A stretch of 64,000 nt of DNA from Glaciecola sp028401415 (GTDB lineage Bacteria > Pseudomonadota > Gammaproteobacteria > Enterobacterales > Alteromonadaceae), in assembly GCF_028401415.2 (NCBI RefSeq), contig NZ_CP171821.2, positions 868,001 to 932,000 of the forward strand, read 5' to 3'. The stretch's first letter is position 1, and each line of letters opens with the position of its first letter. Shown here in pieces: positions 51,716-62,124 of this stretch. A model generated the notes under the pieces. The model saw only the letters and a list, made by a program, of their open reading frames with translations, did not search any database and had not been told where the DNA came from. Position numbers and translations under genes: made by a program.

Positions 51716-52657
51716 TCATCCTCTCGAACTCACCATGGCGCCTTTGCCTACACCTTCAAATGCCCGTACTTCAAATTCCGTCGCCGTCCCAGAGTTTAAG
51801 TCTGCTGCCTTGAGAGTAAGCTCTTCCAACATGTATTGCGCCAAGCATTCAACCGTAGAATCATATTTTACAATTTCACATGCCGATTTAGGGATCGCCA
51901 TTTCAAAACGCCCTTGGGAGGCCTCATAAGCGAAACAATAATGCCTTTGATTACTGATTTTGCTAGATACTGCATCTTGAGAATCAAGCGATACCAGCAT
52001 TAGTGTATCCGCATCTACCAAATCTTCTTCGGTACCAATATATATATCCTCCCAACGTTTAGCCCAATATGCCTCGCGATGTGTGCTTCGCTTGCCGTTT
52101 TCATGCACAATCACTTTTGAACGATGACCATGAGCAATGCGCTGACAGTTGCCATCATGTTTCTTCAATCCGTGGGTGTAGTGATAATAAGGCGAGTCAA
52201 TCACTTCGGTTCGCAAGTCAATATCAATACTGTGCACATTTTCCGGCAAGTGGGTTTTAATCACATCTTTCAAATATGCCCTTACTGAATGCATATTCAC
52301 GCTGGTGTCATACACGAAGGCATATGCTTCAGGCGGGCACAACAAGTGGATACTCTCGATGTTCGCATCTTCCGCTTTATTGCTGTAGGTAAAATCAACC
52401 CTGACACGCCCTTCGGTTTGATCATGCTGTATGTGCACGCCTTCGTATTCAGCAGGCACCACGAGTTTATGATCAACGTATTCATCTATAAGCTTTTTTA
52501 ACTGCTTTTTTACAATGCCGAAGTCTTGCACCATGCTTTCTTCGTTTAAGCCGCCATCGAGCACTATATCCACAATCCAGCTCTCTCCCACCATGCCGCG
52601 CTTTGGGCATAAATAAGAAAAATCCATGACGGTAAGATCATTTACAAAAAGCTTCAT
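51716..52657 (-). CDS. 6-carboxytetrahydropterin synthase-like protein
   Basis: A 313-residue protein of two tandem PTPS-like halves. The second half has CQRIAHGHRSKV, the Cys and His-x-His zinc/catalytic motif of the QueD/PTPS family. It is about twice the usual QueD length (about 120). It overlaps ndpA by four bases (ATGA), so it is probably co-transcribed with it. Confidence 0.8.
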   Translation of the reverse strand: MKLFVNDLTVMDFSYLCPKRGMVGESWIVDIVLDGGLNEESMVQDFGIVKKQLKKLIDEYVDHKLVVPAEYEGVHIQHDQTEGRVRVDFTYSNKAEDANIESIHLLCPPEAYAFVYDTSVNMHSVRAYLKDVIKTHLPENVHSIDIDLRTEVIDSPYYHYTHGLKKHDGNCQRIAHGHRSKVIVHENGKRSTHREAYWAKRWEDIYIGTEEDLVDADTLMLVSLDSQDAVSSKISNQRHYCFAYEASQGRFEMAIPKSACEIVKYDSTVECLAQYMLEELTLKAADLNSGTATEFEVRAFEGVGKGAMVSSRG

Positions 52658-53682
52658 TCGCTATTCTCGTTATTCAGTGACTTCATCAGCTGATCTTTAA
52701 GATTTGGTGGAATACCTTTGATGCTGAGCACGTCACTTTGAGGGTCGTATTGCACCCGCTCGCCTAGAAGCTTTCTCTCAAAACTCACTGACACACCGCC
52801 ACCTGCACCAGAGAACTTTTTCATTGCAGTAAGCATACTTCGGTCAGGCTGAAATTGCGCTTCGATAGGTTGTGGGAGTGACGCGTTATACGTCGCAAAA
52901 CCGTCTTCAGTCGCGCCTTGTTTTGGCAATACTTTATCCAGTTCCGCAATGTGCACTTCTTCGCCTAAGTTCACTTTTTCTTTGTAGTAATCGGCCAACG
53001 CTTCCCGATGAGCTTGCTTTTCTTCTTTTTGAAGCGGCTCCGCCGATAAATACTCATCCACTTCGTGCAGCAGTCGCTTGTTTTGCTGCTTAACATCGAC
53101 CTTTTCTTCACAACCAATGAACTTCATAAAGAAGTCACCCACTTTTCGACCCATTCGGCCTTTTAAAAAGCTGATGTATCTATTTTGATCCTTATTGACA
53201 TCAAAGGCAGTTAAGTCAATTCGCACCGCAATCTGCATTTTAGACAAGTCCAAGTGCTGACTTTGGGTAATTTCTAAATGATGATTTACCTCAACGTGCT
53301 CTTTGGTATCTAGCATAGCAATCATCAAATAGTCGGTGGCAAGGTATTCGTAGTGATTGAAGATGAGAAAACCTGTCTCCAACATCGCTTCGTTCACAAT
53401 CGTGTCGAGCAAATGCTTGCCTGCAATCAAACTAAAATCATGAAAATCAAGGGATCCACTCAGTACGTCGGGCAATAAGTCCATCACCGGATTTTCTTGT
53501 TCGCTAGAAAAACCACCTACTCCCTTTCCTGGCTTTGAATTAAAGGTTTGATGCAACTGAGCGCCTAAGCTTGCAATTTCAGGACTTGCTTCAAAGCAGC
53601 TTCCGCGGGGCAAAAAATTCAGTTTGCCATCATTGGTGAGCATAATACGGTGGACGACAAACTCTTTGACGTTAGCACTCAT
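52654..53682 (-). CDS. ndpA: nucleoid-associated protein NdpA
   Basis: A 342-residue member of the YejK/NdpA family (37-kDa nucleoid-associated protein), with VKEFVVHRI at the start and FMKFIGCEEK near the middle. It binds DNA and the nucleoid. It is divergent from yejL, the conserved gammaproteobacterial arrangement. Confidence 0.93.
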   Translation of the reverse strand: MSANVKEFVVHRIMLTNDGKLNFLPRGSCFEASPEIASLGAQLHQTFNSKPGKGVGGFSSEQENPVMDLLPDVLSGSLDFHDFSLIAGKHLLDTIVNEAMLETGFLIFNHYEYLATDYLMIAMLDTKEHVEVNHHLEITQSQHLDLSKMQIAVRIDLTAFDVNKDQNRYISFLKGRMGRKVGDFFMKFIGCEEKVDVKQQNKRLLHEVDEYLSAEPLQKEEKQAHREALADYYKEKVNLGEEVHIAELDKVLPKQGATEDGFATYNASLPQPIEAQFQPDRSMLTAMKKFSGAGGGVSVSFERKLLGERVQYDPQSDVLSIKGIPPNLKDQLMKSLNNENSE

Positions 53683-53943
53683 TAAAAATAATTATCCTTA
53701 TTAAAATAGCGTTCTAATTGAAATCGTTCTTTGATAAATATTTGTGTTCGCGTTAACTGCCCTTATACTTGACCCATCGGACTTGAGGAAGCGAGCTGAC
53801 GGCTTGAAATCTTATTTTGATTCGAGTCTTCGATATACACGCTTGAACAACGCTCACGCTCTTATAAAAGTCAATGCGTTATAGCACAACAAACAGCGCG
53901 CTAATTGTAGCGAGTTTTCTTATAAAAAGCATAGGACAAATGC

Positions 53944-54183
53944 ATGCCCATTCAGTCAAAATATAGCAATGAAGAATTCGATGCTGTGATGCAGGACGTC
54001 TTTGTTGCACTAGAAAAGCATAAAGCCAGTCGCGACCTATCCATTATGGTGCTGGGTAATGTCTTATCAAACATTTTTAGTCAGCAAGTAAATGAGCATG
54101 CCCGAGACGATATGCTTGAGCAATTCTGCTCTGTGCTCAAAAAAAGCGTAGAAAAAAATACCTCAAAAAAATCAACTCATTAA
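53944..54183 (+). CDS. yejL: YejL/DUF1414 family protein
   Basis: A 79-residue protein with the typical MPIQSKYSNEEFDAVMQDV start and DLSIMVLGNVLSNIF core. Small, soluble, function unsettled. It lies 32 bp before the yejM-like gene, with which it is regularly linked. Confidence 0.93.
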   Translation: MPIQSKYSNEEFDAVMQDVFVALEKHKASRDLSIMVLGNVLSNIFSQQVNEHARDDMLEQFCSVLKKSVEKNTSKKSTH

Positions 54184-54215
54184 GATACAACTAAAATAAG
54201 AAAAGCGCTTAATAT

Positions 54216-55811
54216 ATGATTTATACAGAATCTCCAAGACGCAAACAAATTACTCAGCAAGTGGCATGGGGGCATTGGTTTGCATTTGCCAATATACTAA
54301 TGGCGATTGTGATTTCCTCGGTCTACTTATTTTCCACCGCCGTTGCCGACACTCCACTTAGCTTTGTATATATGCTGAGCACCTGGTTTGGGCACATTAG
54401 CTTTATTTCGTTTTTAGTCTTTGTGGTATTAGTGCTCCCGCTTTGCTATCAGCTCAAAAATATGCGAGTGCTGCGCGGGACTGCATCTGTCATATCAGCC
54501 ATTGCCCTTGCGCTACTTGCATTTGACGCACTGGTGTACAACAACACAGGCTTTCACATTAGTTTTAGCTCAGCAGAACTGCTTAGAAGTGAAACACAGG
54601 TGCAGGTTGGCGCATTCAGTTGGCTGCAATGGTTTTATTTGTGTCTGTTGTTTATTATTTGGCTGATGTTTCAACTTGTGGTGGCCAATGCAATCTATCA
54701 GCGAATGGATAGACTACAAAAACTCCACATTAGCCGCTACATCACCACCTTCTTTGTTTTATGTTTTATGGCAAGTCACGCTATTCACGTATGGGCAGAT
54801 GCCAAACTCTACACGCCTGTACTTAAGCAAGACAACATGTTCCCACTCAGCTATCCGGCTACGGCAAAAACGTTAATGGCGCGCTACGGTCTGTTGGATT
54901 TAGAGGTCCGTCAGCAGCGTGAAGAATTGCAAATTCAAGGTGTATCAAATCGCTTTGTGTATCCCCCTAAAAATGTTTTTTGCAGTGTTGATGCTCAGCA
55001 AAAAGTCGTATTGCTTGCGTCCAATCAAGCAATCAATCCTGCCGATGTTTCTGCACTGACACCGAATAAGTTTCATTTGAATACTCAAAGCGATCCGAGT
55101 CGATTTTTCACGCAGTTACAATATGGCATTCCCTACAATTTGGTTACGCGTACCTCTGCACCTCCGGTTATAATTGATTTACTGAATGCTTTTAACGTCA
55201 ACAGCACGCGCTTTGTCGAATCAAGCTTGGTGTCGGCATATGAGGGCGCAATCAGCGAGGATGCCAGTGCTGACTTAGCCGAAGACGACGATGCAAATAC
55301 CCAAACGTCAACCCAATTAAGCGACAAGCAGCAGGCATGGAATAGCTTTCAGCAAAGTTTAAACACAACAGACTCAGGCTTATTTTATGCTTTGGTAAGT
55401 GCCGAGCAGATTAATCAACTGAACTTCACATCTATCAGCAACGGCGCAAGTGTTTTGCTTGTTGCCAAAGACGCACAAGATGGCATGTATAAGCTTTTCT
55501 CAAACTTCACAGACAGTACACAAGCGTCTACCAACGAAGACATTGCACCCACTATTGCGCGTCAATTTGGATGCTTAGCGGACGTTTATCGATTTTCAAC
55601 CGGACAAGCTTTGCAAAACCCGACGCGAGACTGGCTGGTCAGCACTATGGGCGATAACATCGTGTACTTTAAATCTCCCTTCTTAACGCAAGTGGCGATT
55701 GACGGAAGCTATGAAGTGATAGATGTAAACGACCAGTCAGAGGTACTAATTGATATTGATACCAATATGTTAAGTCGCTCCATCAAACACTTAGAAAATT
55801 TCAGTCAGTAG
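54216..55811 (+). CDS. yejM: DUF3413 / YejM-like inner membrane protein
   Basis: A 531-residue protein with five N-terminal membrane helices of the DUF3413 type and a large periplasmic domain in the position of the YejM (PbgA/LapC) hydrolase-like domain, which in E. coli tunes LPS synthesis through LapB/FtsH. Here the periplasmic domain looks divergent; no obvious metal-binding sulfatase motif is visible. So the role is inferred mainly from context. Confidence 0.85.
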   Translation: MIYTESPRRKQITQQVAWGHWFAFANILMAIVISSVYLFSTAVADTPLSFVYMLSTWFGHISFISFLVFVVLVLPLCYQLKNMRVLRGTASVISAIALALLAFDALVYNNTGFHISFSSAELLRSETQVQVGAFSWLQWFYLCLLFIIWLMFQLVVANAIYQRMDRLQKLHISRYITTFFVLCFMASHAIHVWADAKLYTPVLKQDNMFPLSYPATAKTLMARYGLLDLEVRQQREELQIQGVSNRFVYPPKNVFCSVDAQQKVVLLASNQAINPADVSALTPNKFHLNTQSDPSRFFTQLQYGIPYNLVTRTSAPPVIIDLLNAFNVNSTRFVESSLVSAYEGAISEDASADLAEDDDANTQTSTQLSDKQQAWNSFQQSLNTTDSGLFYALVSAEQINQLNFTSISNGASVLLVAKDAQDGMYKLFSNFTDSTQASTNEDIAPTIARQFGCLADVYRFSTGQALQNPTRDWLVSTMGDNIVYFKSPFLTQVAIDGSYEVIDVNDQSEVLIDIDTNMLSRSIKHLENFSQ

Positions 55812-55836
55812 TGAAGCCCTAAAAAGTCACTATTTT

Positions 55837-55859
55837 AAAAGCGCTGTCAGAGCGCTTTT
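55837..55859 (+). terminator. intrinsic terminator after yejM
   Basis: Perfect 9-bp stem AAAAGCGCT / AGCGCTTTT with a 5-base loop, 26 bases past the stop. Confidence 0.85.
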
Positions 55860-55940
55860 AATCTTTGTAAGAACCGAACGCGTATGACATCTGTGCGCTA
55901 AGCGCACATGATTATTTGCATGCTGTTACTGGAGACTGAA

Positions 55941-56624
55941 TTGATAAGCGTAAGCCATCTCACAATGGAGTTTGAACAAGACAGCACTCCCTTAAAAGTA
56001 TTAGACGACTTAAGCTTTGACATGCACCGTGGCGATACCGTTGCTATTGTCGGCCCCTCAGGCTCCGGAAAAACCACACTTTTGCAATTATTAGCGGCGC
56101 TCGAGCAACCTACTGGCGGTACAATCACGCTTAATAAACAAGCATTGTCTGAACTTTCCCCTGACCAACTTGCTGACTTCAGACGCGACAACATGGGCAT
56201 AGTGTTCCAGTCATTTCATTTAATCGATAGCTTAACGGCGCTCGCTAACGCAGCCCTTCCTTTAGACATCGCAGGTCAATCAATGGCTGTGGCGCGCGCA
56301 AAAGCCATGCTTGAACAAGTTGGGCTTGGACATAGAATGCATCATTACCCACAGCAGTTATCAGGTGGCGAACAGCAGCGCGTTGCAATTGCGCGAGCCT
56401 TAGTACATCAGCCCAAGCTGATACTAGCAGATGAGCCCACCGGCAACCTCGATGAAAAAACGGGGAAACGCGTGGCCGACTTGCTGTTTGATTTGCATGC
56501 ACAATCCCAATCTACCCTCGTGCTGGTAACGCACGACATGACATTAGCCAAACGTTGTAAACGCCATTTTTGGCTTGAGTCGGGTAAACTTCGCCTTGTA
56601 GATAACAGTGCCCTTCTCACTTAA
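55941..56624 (+). CDS. ABC transporter ATP-binding protein (LolD/YbbA-type)
   Basis: A 227-residue ATPase with Walker A GPSGSGKTT, signature LSGGEQQRVAIARAL, Walker B LILADEPTGNLD and switch His in VTHD. TTG at 55941 is preferred because CTGGAG sits seven bases upstream and ISVSHLTMEF is family-like; an ATG at 55920 is an alternative. It overlaps the permease gene and energises it. Confidence 0.93.
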   Translation: MISVSHLTMEFEQDSTPLKVLDDLSFDMHRGDTVAIVGPSGSGKTTLLQLLAALEQPTGGTITLNKQALSELSPDQLADFRRDNMGIVFQSFHLIDSLTALANAALPLDIAGQSMAVARAKAMLEQVGLGHRMHHYPQQLSGGEQQRVAIARALVHQPKLILADEPTGNLDEKTGKRVADLLFDLHAQSQSTLVLVTHDMTLAKRCKRHFWLESGKLRLVDNSALLT

Positions 56625-59148
56625 ATTTGCCTGGGCTGACTTAAGCCAAAGCCTTAAACAGCTATGGCTATTCTGCGCATGCTTGGTATTTGGGGTGTGT
56701 CTGGTAATGGCCGCCGCAAGTCTACATCAAATGCTCAACCGAGCGCTGCTGGCTGACACTCGTGCATTGTTAGGAGGTGATCTTGAAATTGAATCTAATC
56801 AGGCAATCAGTCTCGAAGCATTAGACTGGATACGTGAGCGCGGCGACATTACGCTAATTCGAGAGCTCGACACCATGATGAGCACCGAAGACGATCAATT
56901 CATATTAGTCGAACTGCTCAGCACTGATGCTACATATCCCCTTTACGGAGAGTTAACGCTTAAAGGCGAGCAAGATTTAAGCAAAGCGCTCTCGAAACAA
57001 GATGGACAATGGGGAGTGGCTATTGACCGCGTCTTGGCACAGCGATACCGCTTAAAAATAAGCGACACGGTATATATAGGTGATTTAACGCTGACAATAA
57101 GAGCGGTCATTTTGGAGCAACCTGACCGACGCCTGAGCGCCAGTTGGCGGGGTGCTCCCGTGATGCTGTCTGAAGATGCAATGAATGCCTCAGGTCTACT
57201 AAGCGCAGGTAGTCGAATAGAATATGAGTATCGCGTTAAAACAAATCACTCTGCAAAAGACTGGAAAGCCGACTTTATCGCGCAATTTCCGAATACTGAA
57301 TGGGAAATTCAAACCTTTGAAGATAGAAGTGAGCGCATTGCTCAACGACTGTCTCAGGTTGCCTCAGGATTACTTATTGTTGCATTTAGCACGCTATTTA
57401 TAGGCGGTCTGGGCGTGTTTAACAGCATATCAGTATATCTTCAAAGCAAACGAGAAACCATTGCCACCTTGAAAGCTTGTGGTTTACGGGATGGCCGCAT
57501 AGGGCGAGTCTTTATTATTCAAATTGCAATTCTGGCTTTGATTTCAGGATTGATTGGAGTGGCTTTTGGTGCTGTACTGGCTTGGCTAGGTAGCATTGCC
57601 CTCGCGCAAGAGCTACCTTTAGGTATTGAGGTAAATGATTTGCTCATAGCGGGTTTTAGCGCTTTATCATTTGGTATTGTTACCGCATTTACTTTCGCCC
57701 TGCCTGCTCTTGGGAAAGCACTTCAAGTGGATGTAGCGCATTTATTTCGAGCCAACACCAACATTGGCGACAATATCGCGCCGCGCTGGCGTCTCGCGAG
57801 TGTTATATTTACTATATTACTTGCTGCTTTGGTACTTGCGGCCATCCCTAGTATTTTATTTGGCGTGGCATTTTTAATCACTGTAGTATTGTGCCTGTTG
57901 TTTTTTGATGCAGTGGTGCATGGGCTTCGTAGCATATCGCGCGCAATGGAACATCGCCCATGGTTAGCAAGTCACGCGGCGACCCGCCTAGCGCTGGCCA
58001 ACATGCACCGGCCTGGCACGCCACTGCGCATTACCCTTTTATCGCTTGGTACTGCTTTGACCTTACTTGTTGCATGCACGGTCATAGTGGTTGCGCTACT
58101 TCGTTTGGTGGAAACCACCATCCCAGAAAAATCCCCTGCGCTAGTAGTGTATGACGTATTGTCAAACCAAAAAGATAGCGTGCAAGCTTCGGTTCGAGGC
58201 TATGAATCGCTTAAGCAGTTTACTCTGGCGCCAATGGTGCGTGGGCGCATATCGGCAATAAATGGGATCCCAATACGTGACTTGCCTAAACTGGATATTG
58301 ATTGGCAAGATATGGCGCGAGATGAGCACAAGCTTAGTTACCTTGCCAATAATATAGATGATATTCGCATAGTAGACGGTGCGCTTTGGAATGCCGCCAC
58401 AATGGAAAAAGTAAACGCAGATCCAAACCTAGATTTCGCTTTTGTCATGGAAGACAGAGAAGCCAGTCAAATGGCGTTAACACCCGGCGATACGGTAACC
58501 TTTTCGATTGTTGGGCTGGAGCAAAGCGGTTTACTTACTGGTATCTATAGCCAAAAAGGCATCCAAACACGCTTTTGGTTTGAAGCAATTTTTTCAAATG
58601 GTGCACTCGATAACGCTATTTCAAGCCATGTTGGCACGATTTACATGCAAGATGATGAGGCGCTGCTATTGCAAACAGAGCTGGCGCACAGCTTCCCGAA
58701 CATCATAACCGTGCGCACAAAAGACCTTCTCGATTCTGCAAATGACTTGCTAAGCAAAGCAAGTCGAGGCCTGAGCGTGGTGTCCGCTATCAGTCTTCTG
58801 GTTAGCCTAATGGTGCTTGCTAGCATAATGGCGGCAGGGCGCAATAAACAAAGTTATCATGCGGTAATTTTGTACTGCTTAGGGGCAAGAATTTCATACA
58901 TTCGCAAAGCGATTGCCATTGAATATATGCTGCTTGCAACGGTCGTGACGCTGTTTTCGGTTGCCTTGGGCTTGAGCATTGCATTTTTGGTACTCAATAT
59001 TCAGCTAAAAATCTTCACCTTAGATGCATATTGGTTAGGAATAATGGTTTCCGCATTTTCATCCACACTTGTGTTCGGCGCAGGTGCGCTTTACCTTTAT
59101 CGAAAGCTGAATATTTCACCTGCAAAATTGCTTAAAGAATCAAGCTAG
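56608..59148 (+). CDS. FtsX-like ABC transporter permease (YbbP-type)
   Basis: An 846-residue permease. One N-terminal helix, a large periplasmic region, helices 3-4 (about 245-320), a central membrane cluster (about 395-440), a second periplasmic region and three C-terminal helices match the YbbP type with two FtsX domains. GTG start overlaps the ATPase gene by 17 bp. With the ATPase it probably forms a MacB/LolCDE-like mechanotransmission complex acting on an envelope substrate. Confidence 0.9.
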   Translation: MPFSLKFAWADLSQSLKQLWLFCACLVFGVCLVMAAASLHQMLNRALLADTRALLGGDLEIESNQAISLEALDWIRERGDITLIRELDTMMSTEDDQFILVELLSTDATYPLYGELTLKGEQDLSKALSKQDGQWGVAIDRVLAQRYRLKISDTVYIGDLTLTIRAVILEQPDRRLSASWRGAPVMLSEDAMNASGLLSAGSRIEYEYRVKTNHSAKDWKADFIAQFPNTEWEIQTFEDRSERIAQRLSQVASGLLIVAFSTLFIGGLGVFNSISVYLQSKRETIATLKACGLRDGRIGRVFIIQIAILALISGLIGVAFGAVLAWLGSIALAQELPLGIEVNDLLIAGFSALSFGIVTAFTFALPALGKALQVDVAHLFRANTNIGDNIAPRWRLASVIFTILLAALVLAAIPSILFGVAFLITVVLCLLFFDAVVHGLRSISRAMEHRPWLASHAATRLALANMHRPGTPLRITLLSLGTALTLLVACTVIVVALLRLVETTIPEKSPALVVYDVLSNQKDSVQASVRGYESLKQFTLAPMVRGRISAINGIPIRDLPKLDIDWQDMARDEHKLSYLANNIDDIRIVDGALWNAATMEKVNADPNLDFAFVMEDREASQMALTPGDTVTFSIVGLEQSGLLTGIYSQKGIQTRFWFEAIFSNGALDNAISSHVGTIYMQDDEALLLQTELAHSFPNIITVRTKDLLDSANDLLSKASRGLSVVSAISLLVSLMVLASIMAAGRNKQSYHAVILYCLGARISYIRKAIAIEYMLLATVVTLFSVALGLSIAFLVLNIQLKIFTLDAYWLGIMVSAFSSTLVFGAGALYLYRKLNISPAKLLKESS

Positions 59149-59612
59149 AGGCCACTGTCCCCACAATACGCTTCTACCGCTTTCTTGTTTTTAGAATTAG
59201 CAACAGAAAAGTATAATTTAACCACGGCAAGCACGGGATGTCTTTCTTGGTTCGTGTTCGCAGGCGTCCAGCGCCACTCTTTTAAGGCCTCCACGGCCCT
59301 ATAATCAAATACGCCTTGTGGATAAGAGAATCGTATGGCTAATTCTGCTGCACGTCCATCCGTGTCAATCCCCACTATCGTTTCAACGCAACCAGAAAGC
59401 CTATCCCGAGCGGCAGTGCTAGGGTATCTAGGGTCGATTCTGGTCTCTACTTGCCAATAGTCCAAGATACCGTGATTTGGATTGGGAGAAGTCAGATCAA
59501 TGTATTGTTTCGGTACTTCGCCGGTCTCCTTTTCAAAAGATGATTGTGGTGCCTCTGTCGTTTGACATGCCGACAGGGCAAAGGTCGTGAGAAACAAAAT
59601 CATTCTGTACAT
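59145..59612 (-). CDS. TonB C-terminal domain lipoprotein
   Basis: A 155-residue protein from ATG at 59612 (AAGGATGGG upstream) with lipobox LSAC. The mature domain has RIDPRYPSTAARDRLSGCVE and ALKEWRWTPA, typical of TonB-box energy-transducer C-terminal folds found in free-standing lipoproteins. There is no proline-rich spacer or inner-membrane anchor, so it is not a classical TonB. Confidence 0.82.
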   Translation of the reverse strand: MYRMILFLTTFALSACQTTEAPQSSFEKETGEVPKQYIDLTSPNPNHGILDYWQVETRIDPRYPSTAARDRLSGCVETIVGIDTDGRAAELAIRFSYPQGVFDYRAVEALKEWRWTPANTNQERHPVLAVVKLYFSVANSKNKKAVEAYCGDSGL

Positions 59613-59656
59613 GGTCCCATCCTTAGTCATTACAAGGATTTGTTTAAGCATTGCCA

Positions 59657-60058
59657 TTAAGCAAGCTGATGAGTATTGCGCAATGACCTAAATTTTCCAG
59701 GTGTCGTTCCTAGCTTTCGTCTAAACACATCACAATAATGAGACTGCGATGAAAAGCCAGATGCAAGGGCAATTTCAGTCATATCGCTTTTTGTATCGCA
59801 CAACAGGTGTAATGAGCGCTGCAAACGCAAGTTTAGAATGAATTGATAAGGGCTATTCCCAGTCTTTAGTTTAAATAATCGAGCAAAGTGGAATTTACTT
59901 AGAAAGACTTGTTCAGCAAGATCATCAATGGAAATGTCTTCGTCAAGATGCGCATTGACATAATCACGCACCTTTTTAATTTGATGATCAGCTAGTCCGT
60001 AGGCCTTATTAATGTTTGCACAATAAGTAGATCTTGTCTTATCTTCAACCGTTGTCAT
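59657..60058 (-). CDS. AraC family transcriptional regulator
   Basis: A 133-residue protein consisting almost only of an AraC/XylS double helix-turn-helix (DLAEQVFLSKFHFARLFK and IALASGFSSQSHYCDVFRR). There is no effector domain. ATG at 60058 is preferred to the longer frame at 60124. It lies just upstream of the TonB-like gene and divergent from the histidine kinase gene. Confidence 0.9.
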   Translation of the reverse strand: MTTVEDKTRSTYCANINKAYGLADHQIKKVRDYVNAHLDEDISIDDLAEQVFLSKFHFARLFKLKTGNSPYQFILNLRLQRSLHLLCDTKSDMTEIALASGFSSQSHYCDVFRRKLGTTPGKFRSLRNTHQLA

Positions 60059-60275
60059 GACACTTTGCCTCAATAGCCGCTTATGCCACGCACAGCGGAC
60101 ACAAATCAAATAAAGACAATACAAATTTCAGTGGCAAAGCAGAATGGGTAATTAGAACTAGTGAAACATGCACCTTTAGCATCATATCTTGTTGAAATGC
60201 GCTGTATTATCATTACCAAACACAATGATGATGCGGGTCATTCAATATTAGCTCATCATCAAAACACGAGTACCC

Positions 60276-62117
60276 ATGATTAAATTGATAGCCCTTAAAG
60301 CCTTGTTTGCTTCACTATTACTCGCTAGCGCCATCGTTCAAGCATGCGAGGAAACGGATAATCAGGGCGCTTCAAAAAGCATATCGATTCCGTCCAATGC
60401 CACAGAGCTAATTCGCACTATTCAAGAATTAGACAGCTACTACGAAGCCTGTGCATACGCAAAAGCTCTTCACGACAATGAACAACACAATGATGCTGCA
60501 AGCGCGTATGGTCGAGCTGTCACCCTTGCGCAAGATGATAAGCAACGCGGCTCAGCTTTATATAAACAAGCACAGATGTATTTTTACGGAGACTTGCTGA
60601 CTCGTTCAATGGCGCTTTACTTAGATAGCGCAGAGCTAGGAAGAAAAACCGGCAATGTTAGCTTGCAAATAGAGGCATTGAGCGGTCGCGCGGGGATAAT
60701 GACCGAGCTTGGACAACGCACACAAGCGGCTAACGAACTCGCAAAAGCCATTTCGTTAGCCCGCACGTTATATGAACAAAATCCTAGCGATAACGTTCGA
60801 CAACGACTGTTACGACTGCACTATAACAAAGCAACGGTTCAATATCAGAATCAAGACGTGGAAGCGCTGCGCAAGACGCTCACCAAAGCCGCTGACTATT
60901 CAAACCCGAACGACCCACCCTTCATGCATGGTTACCTAGGACAGCTTGAAGGACAATATGCAAGACTTGCCGGCGATTTAACGCGTGCAAAACAACGTTT
61001 AGAAAAAGCCTATGCGAACATTGAGCAAGCGCCGATAGCCCTTTTCCGGGTGAATTTGCTTTACGAGCTAGTACTGACGCACAGCGCGCTACAAAACAGT
61101 GAATCAGCAATGCGTTATGCAAATGAGATGCTGGAGCAGGCTAAATCGATGGAAAATCCGCTTGATTTTATCATGCCTAAAGCCCTTGAAGCGCAAGCTC
61201 GCGCGATGATGAGCAATCAAGATTATGACAAAGCGGCGCAAAGCTTTTTATCCGCCTACACAATGTTAAAGGCAGAACAACAGCGGCGCATGTCAAGCGA
61301 ATTAATTTGGTTAAACGACATATACGATGGAGAGATTCGGAAAAAGGAGCTTGAAATTTTGCGTCAAGACACGCAGAACAAAGACCTTGTTATCAACCAG
61401 CAGCGGTATGCAGTGACGCTTTCGTTCGTTGTTCTGCTAGCGCTTGCAGGCTTTGCCATTTTTAAGTTTCGTCAGAATGCGGAGCGAGAGCAGTTTAAAC
61501 AGGCGCTGACTAAAGAAAAGGCCACTCGCGAGGAACGCCTTCGCATGTCGCGTGAATTGCATGACAATCTTCTACAAGGCGTCATGGCAATGTCGCTGCA
61601 CAGCCAGCGCGCGCTCAATTGGGCTGAGAAAGATGAAGGCAAACTGCACACTTCCTTGCAACACTTAGTTGAATTAGCTGATAAAACGGCCGTTGAAGGG
61701 CGCAACGCCATCGAACAGTATCGCTATGATGCTGAGCCTATTTCGGTCGACTATTTACTTACGACCCTAAAACATCAAATATCGGACGATAGAATAGATT
61801 TTAATGTGCCCAAACGCTCATCCGGCGCTTGGAAGACCGTGTTTTCCTCTGAGATCTGCGCCATTTTGCTAGAAGCAATGCGCAACGCAGTGAAACATGC
61901 TCACGCCAAACACATTATTGTTTCTGTCGAGTATACTCAGCAAAAATGGACATTTTCGGTCGAGGACGATGGCAACGGTTTCAGTATTGATGAAAGCAAA
62001 CCGGGGCACTTTGGGTTATTAGGCATGCAAGAGCGAGCCGATTCCATTGATGCCAAAATGACAACGAACACAAGCAGCAAAGGCACGCAAATAAGTATTG
62101 TCCTAGCAGTCTCGTAA
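60276..62117 (+). CDS. sensor histidine kinase with TPRs (NarL-type)
   Basis: A 613-residue kinase. A signal peptide and a large periplasmic TPR region (about 35-360) are followed by one membrane helix (about 378-397). A HisKA_3 dimerisation domain has phospho-His about 429 in SRELHDNLLQGV. The HATPase domain has MRNAVKHAHA (N box), DDGNGF (G1) and GLLGMQERA (G2). It is convergent with the LuxR-type regulator, its likely partner. The input signal is unknown; TPRs suggest a protein or cell-wall ligand. Confidence 0.93.
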   Translation: MIKLIALKALFASLLLASAIVQACEETDNQGASKSISIPSNATELIRTIQELDSYYEACAYAKALHDNEQHNDAASAYGRAVTLAQDDKQRGSALYKQAQMYFYGDLLTRSMALYLDSAELGRKTGNVSLQIEALSGRAGIMTELGQRTQAANELAKAISLARTLYEQNPSDNVRQRLLRLHYNKATVQYQNQDVEALRKTLTKAADYSNPNDPPFMHGYLGQLEGQYARLAGDLTRAKQRLEKAYANIEQAPIALFRVNLLYELVLTHSALQNSESAMRYANEMLEQAKSMENPLDFIMPKALEAQARAMMSNQDYDKAAQSFLSAYTMLKAEQQRRMSSELIWLNDIYDGEIRKKELEILRQDTQNKDLVINQQRYAVTLSFVVLLALAGFAIFKFRQNAEREQFKQALTKEKATREERLRMSRELHDNLLQGVMAMSLHSQRALNWAEKDEGKLHTSLQHLVELADKTAVEGRNAIEQYRYDAEPISVDYLLTTLKHQISDDRIDFNVPKRSSGAWKTVFSSEICAILLEAMRNAVKHAHAKHIIVSVEYTQQKWTFSVEDDGNGFSIDESKPGHFGLLGMQERADSIDAKMTTNTSSKGTQISIVLAVS

Positions 62118-62124
62118 AGCGACT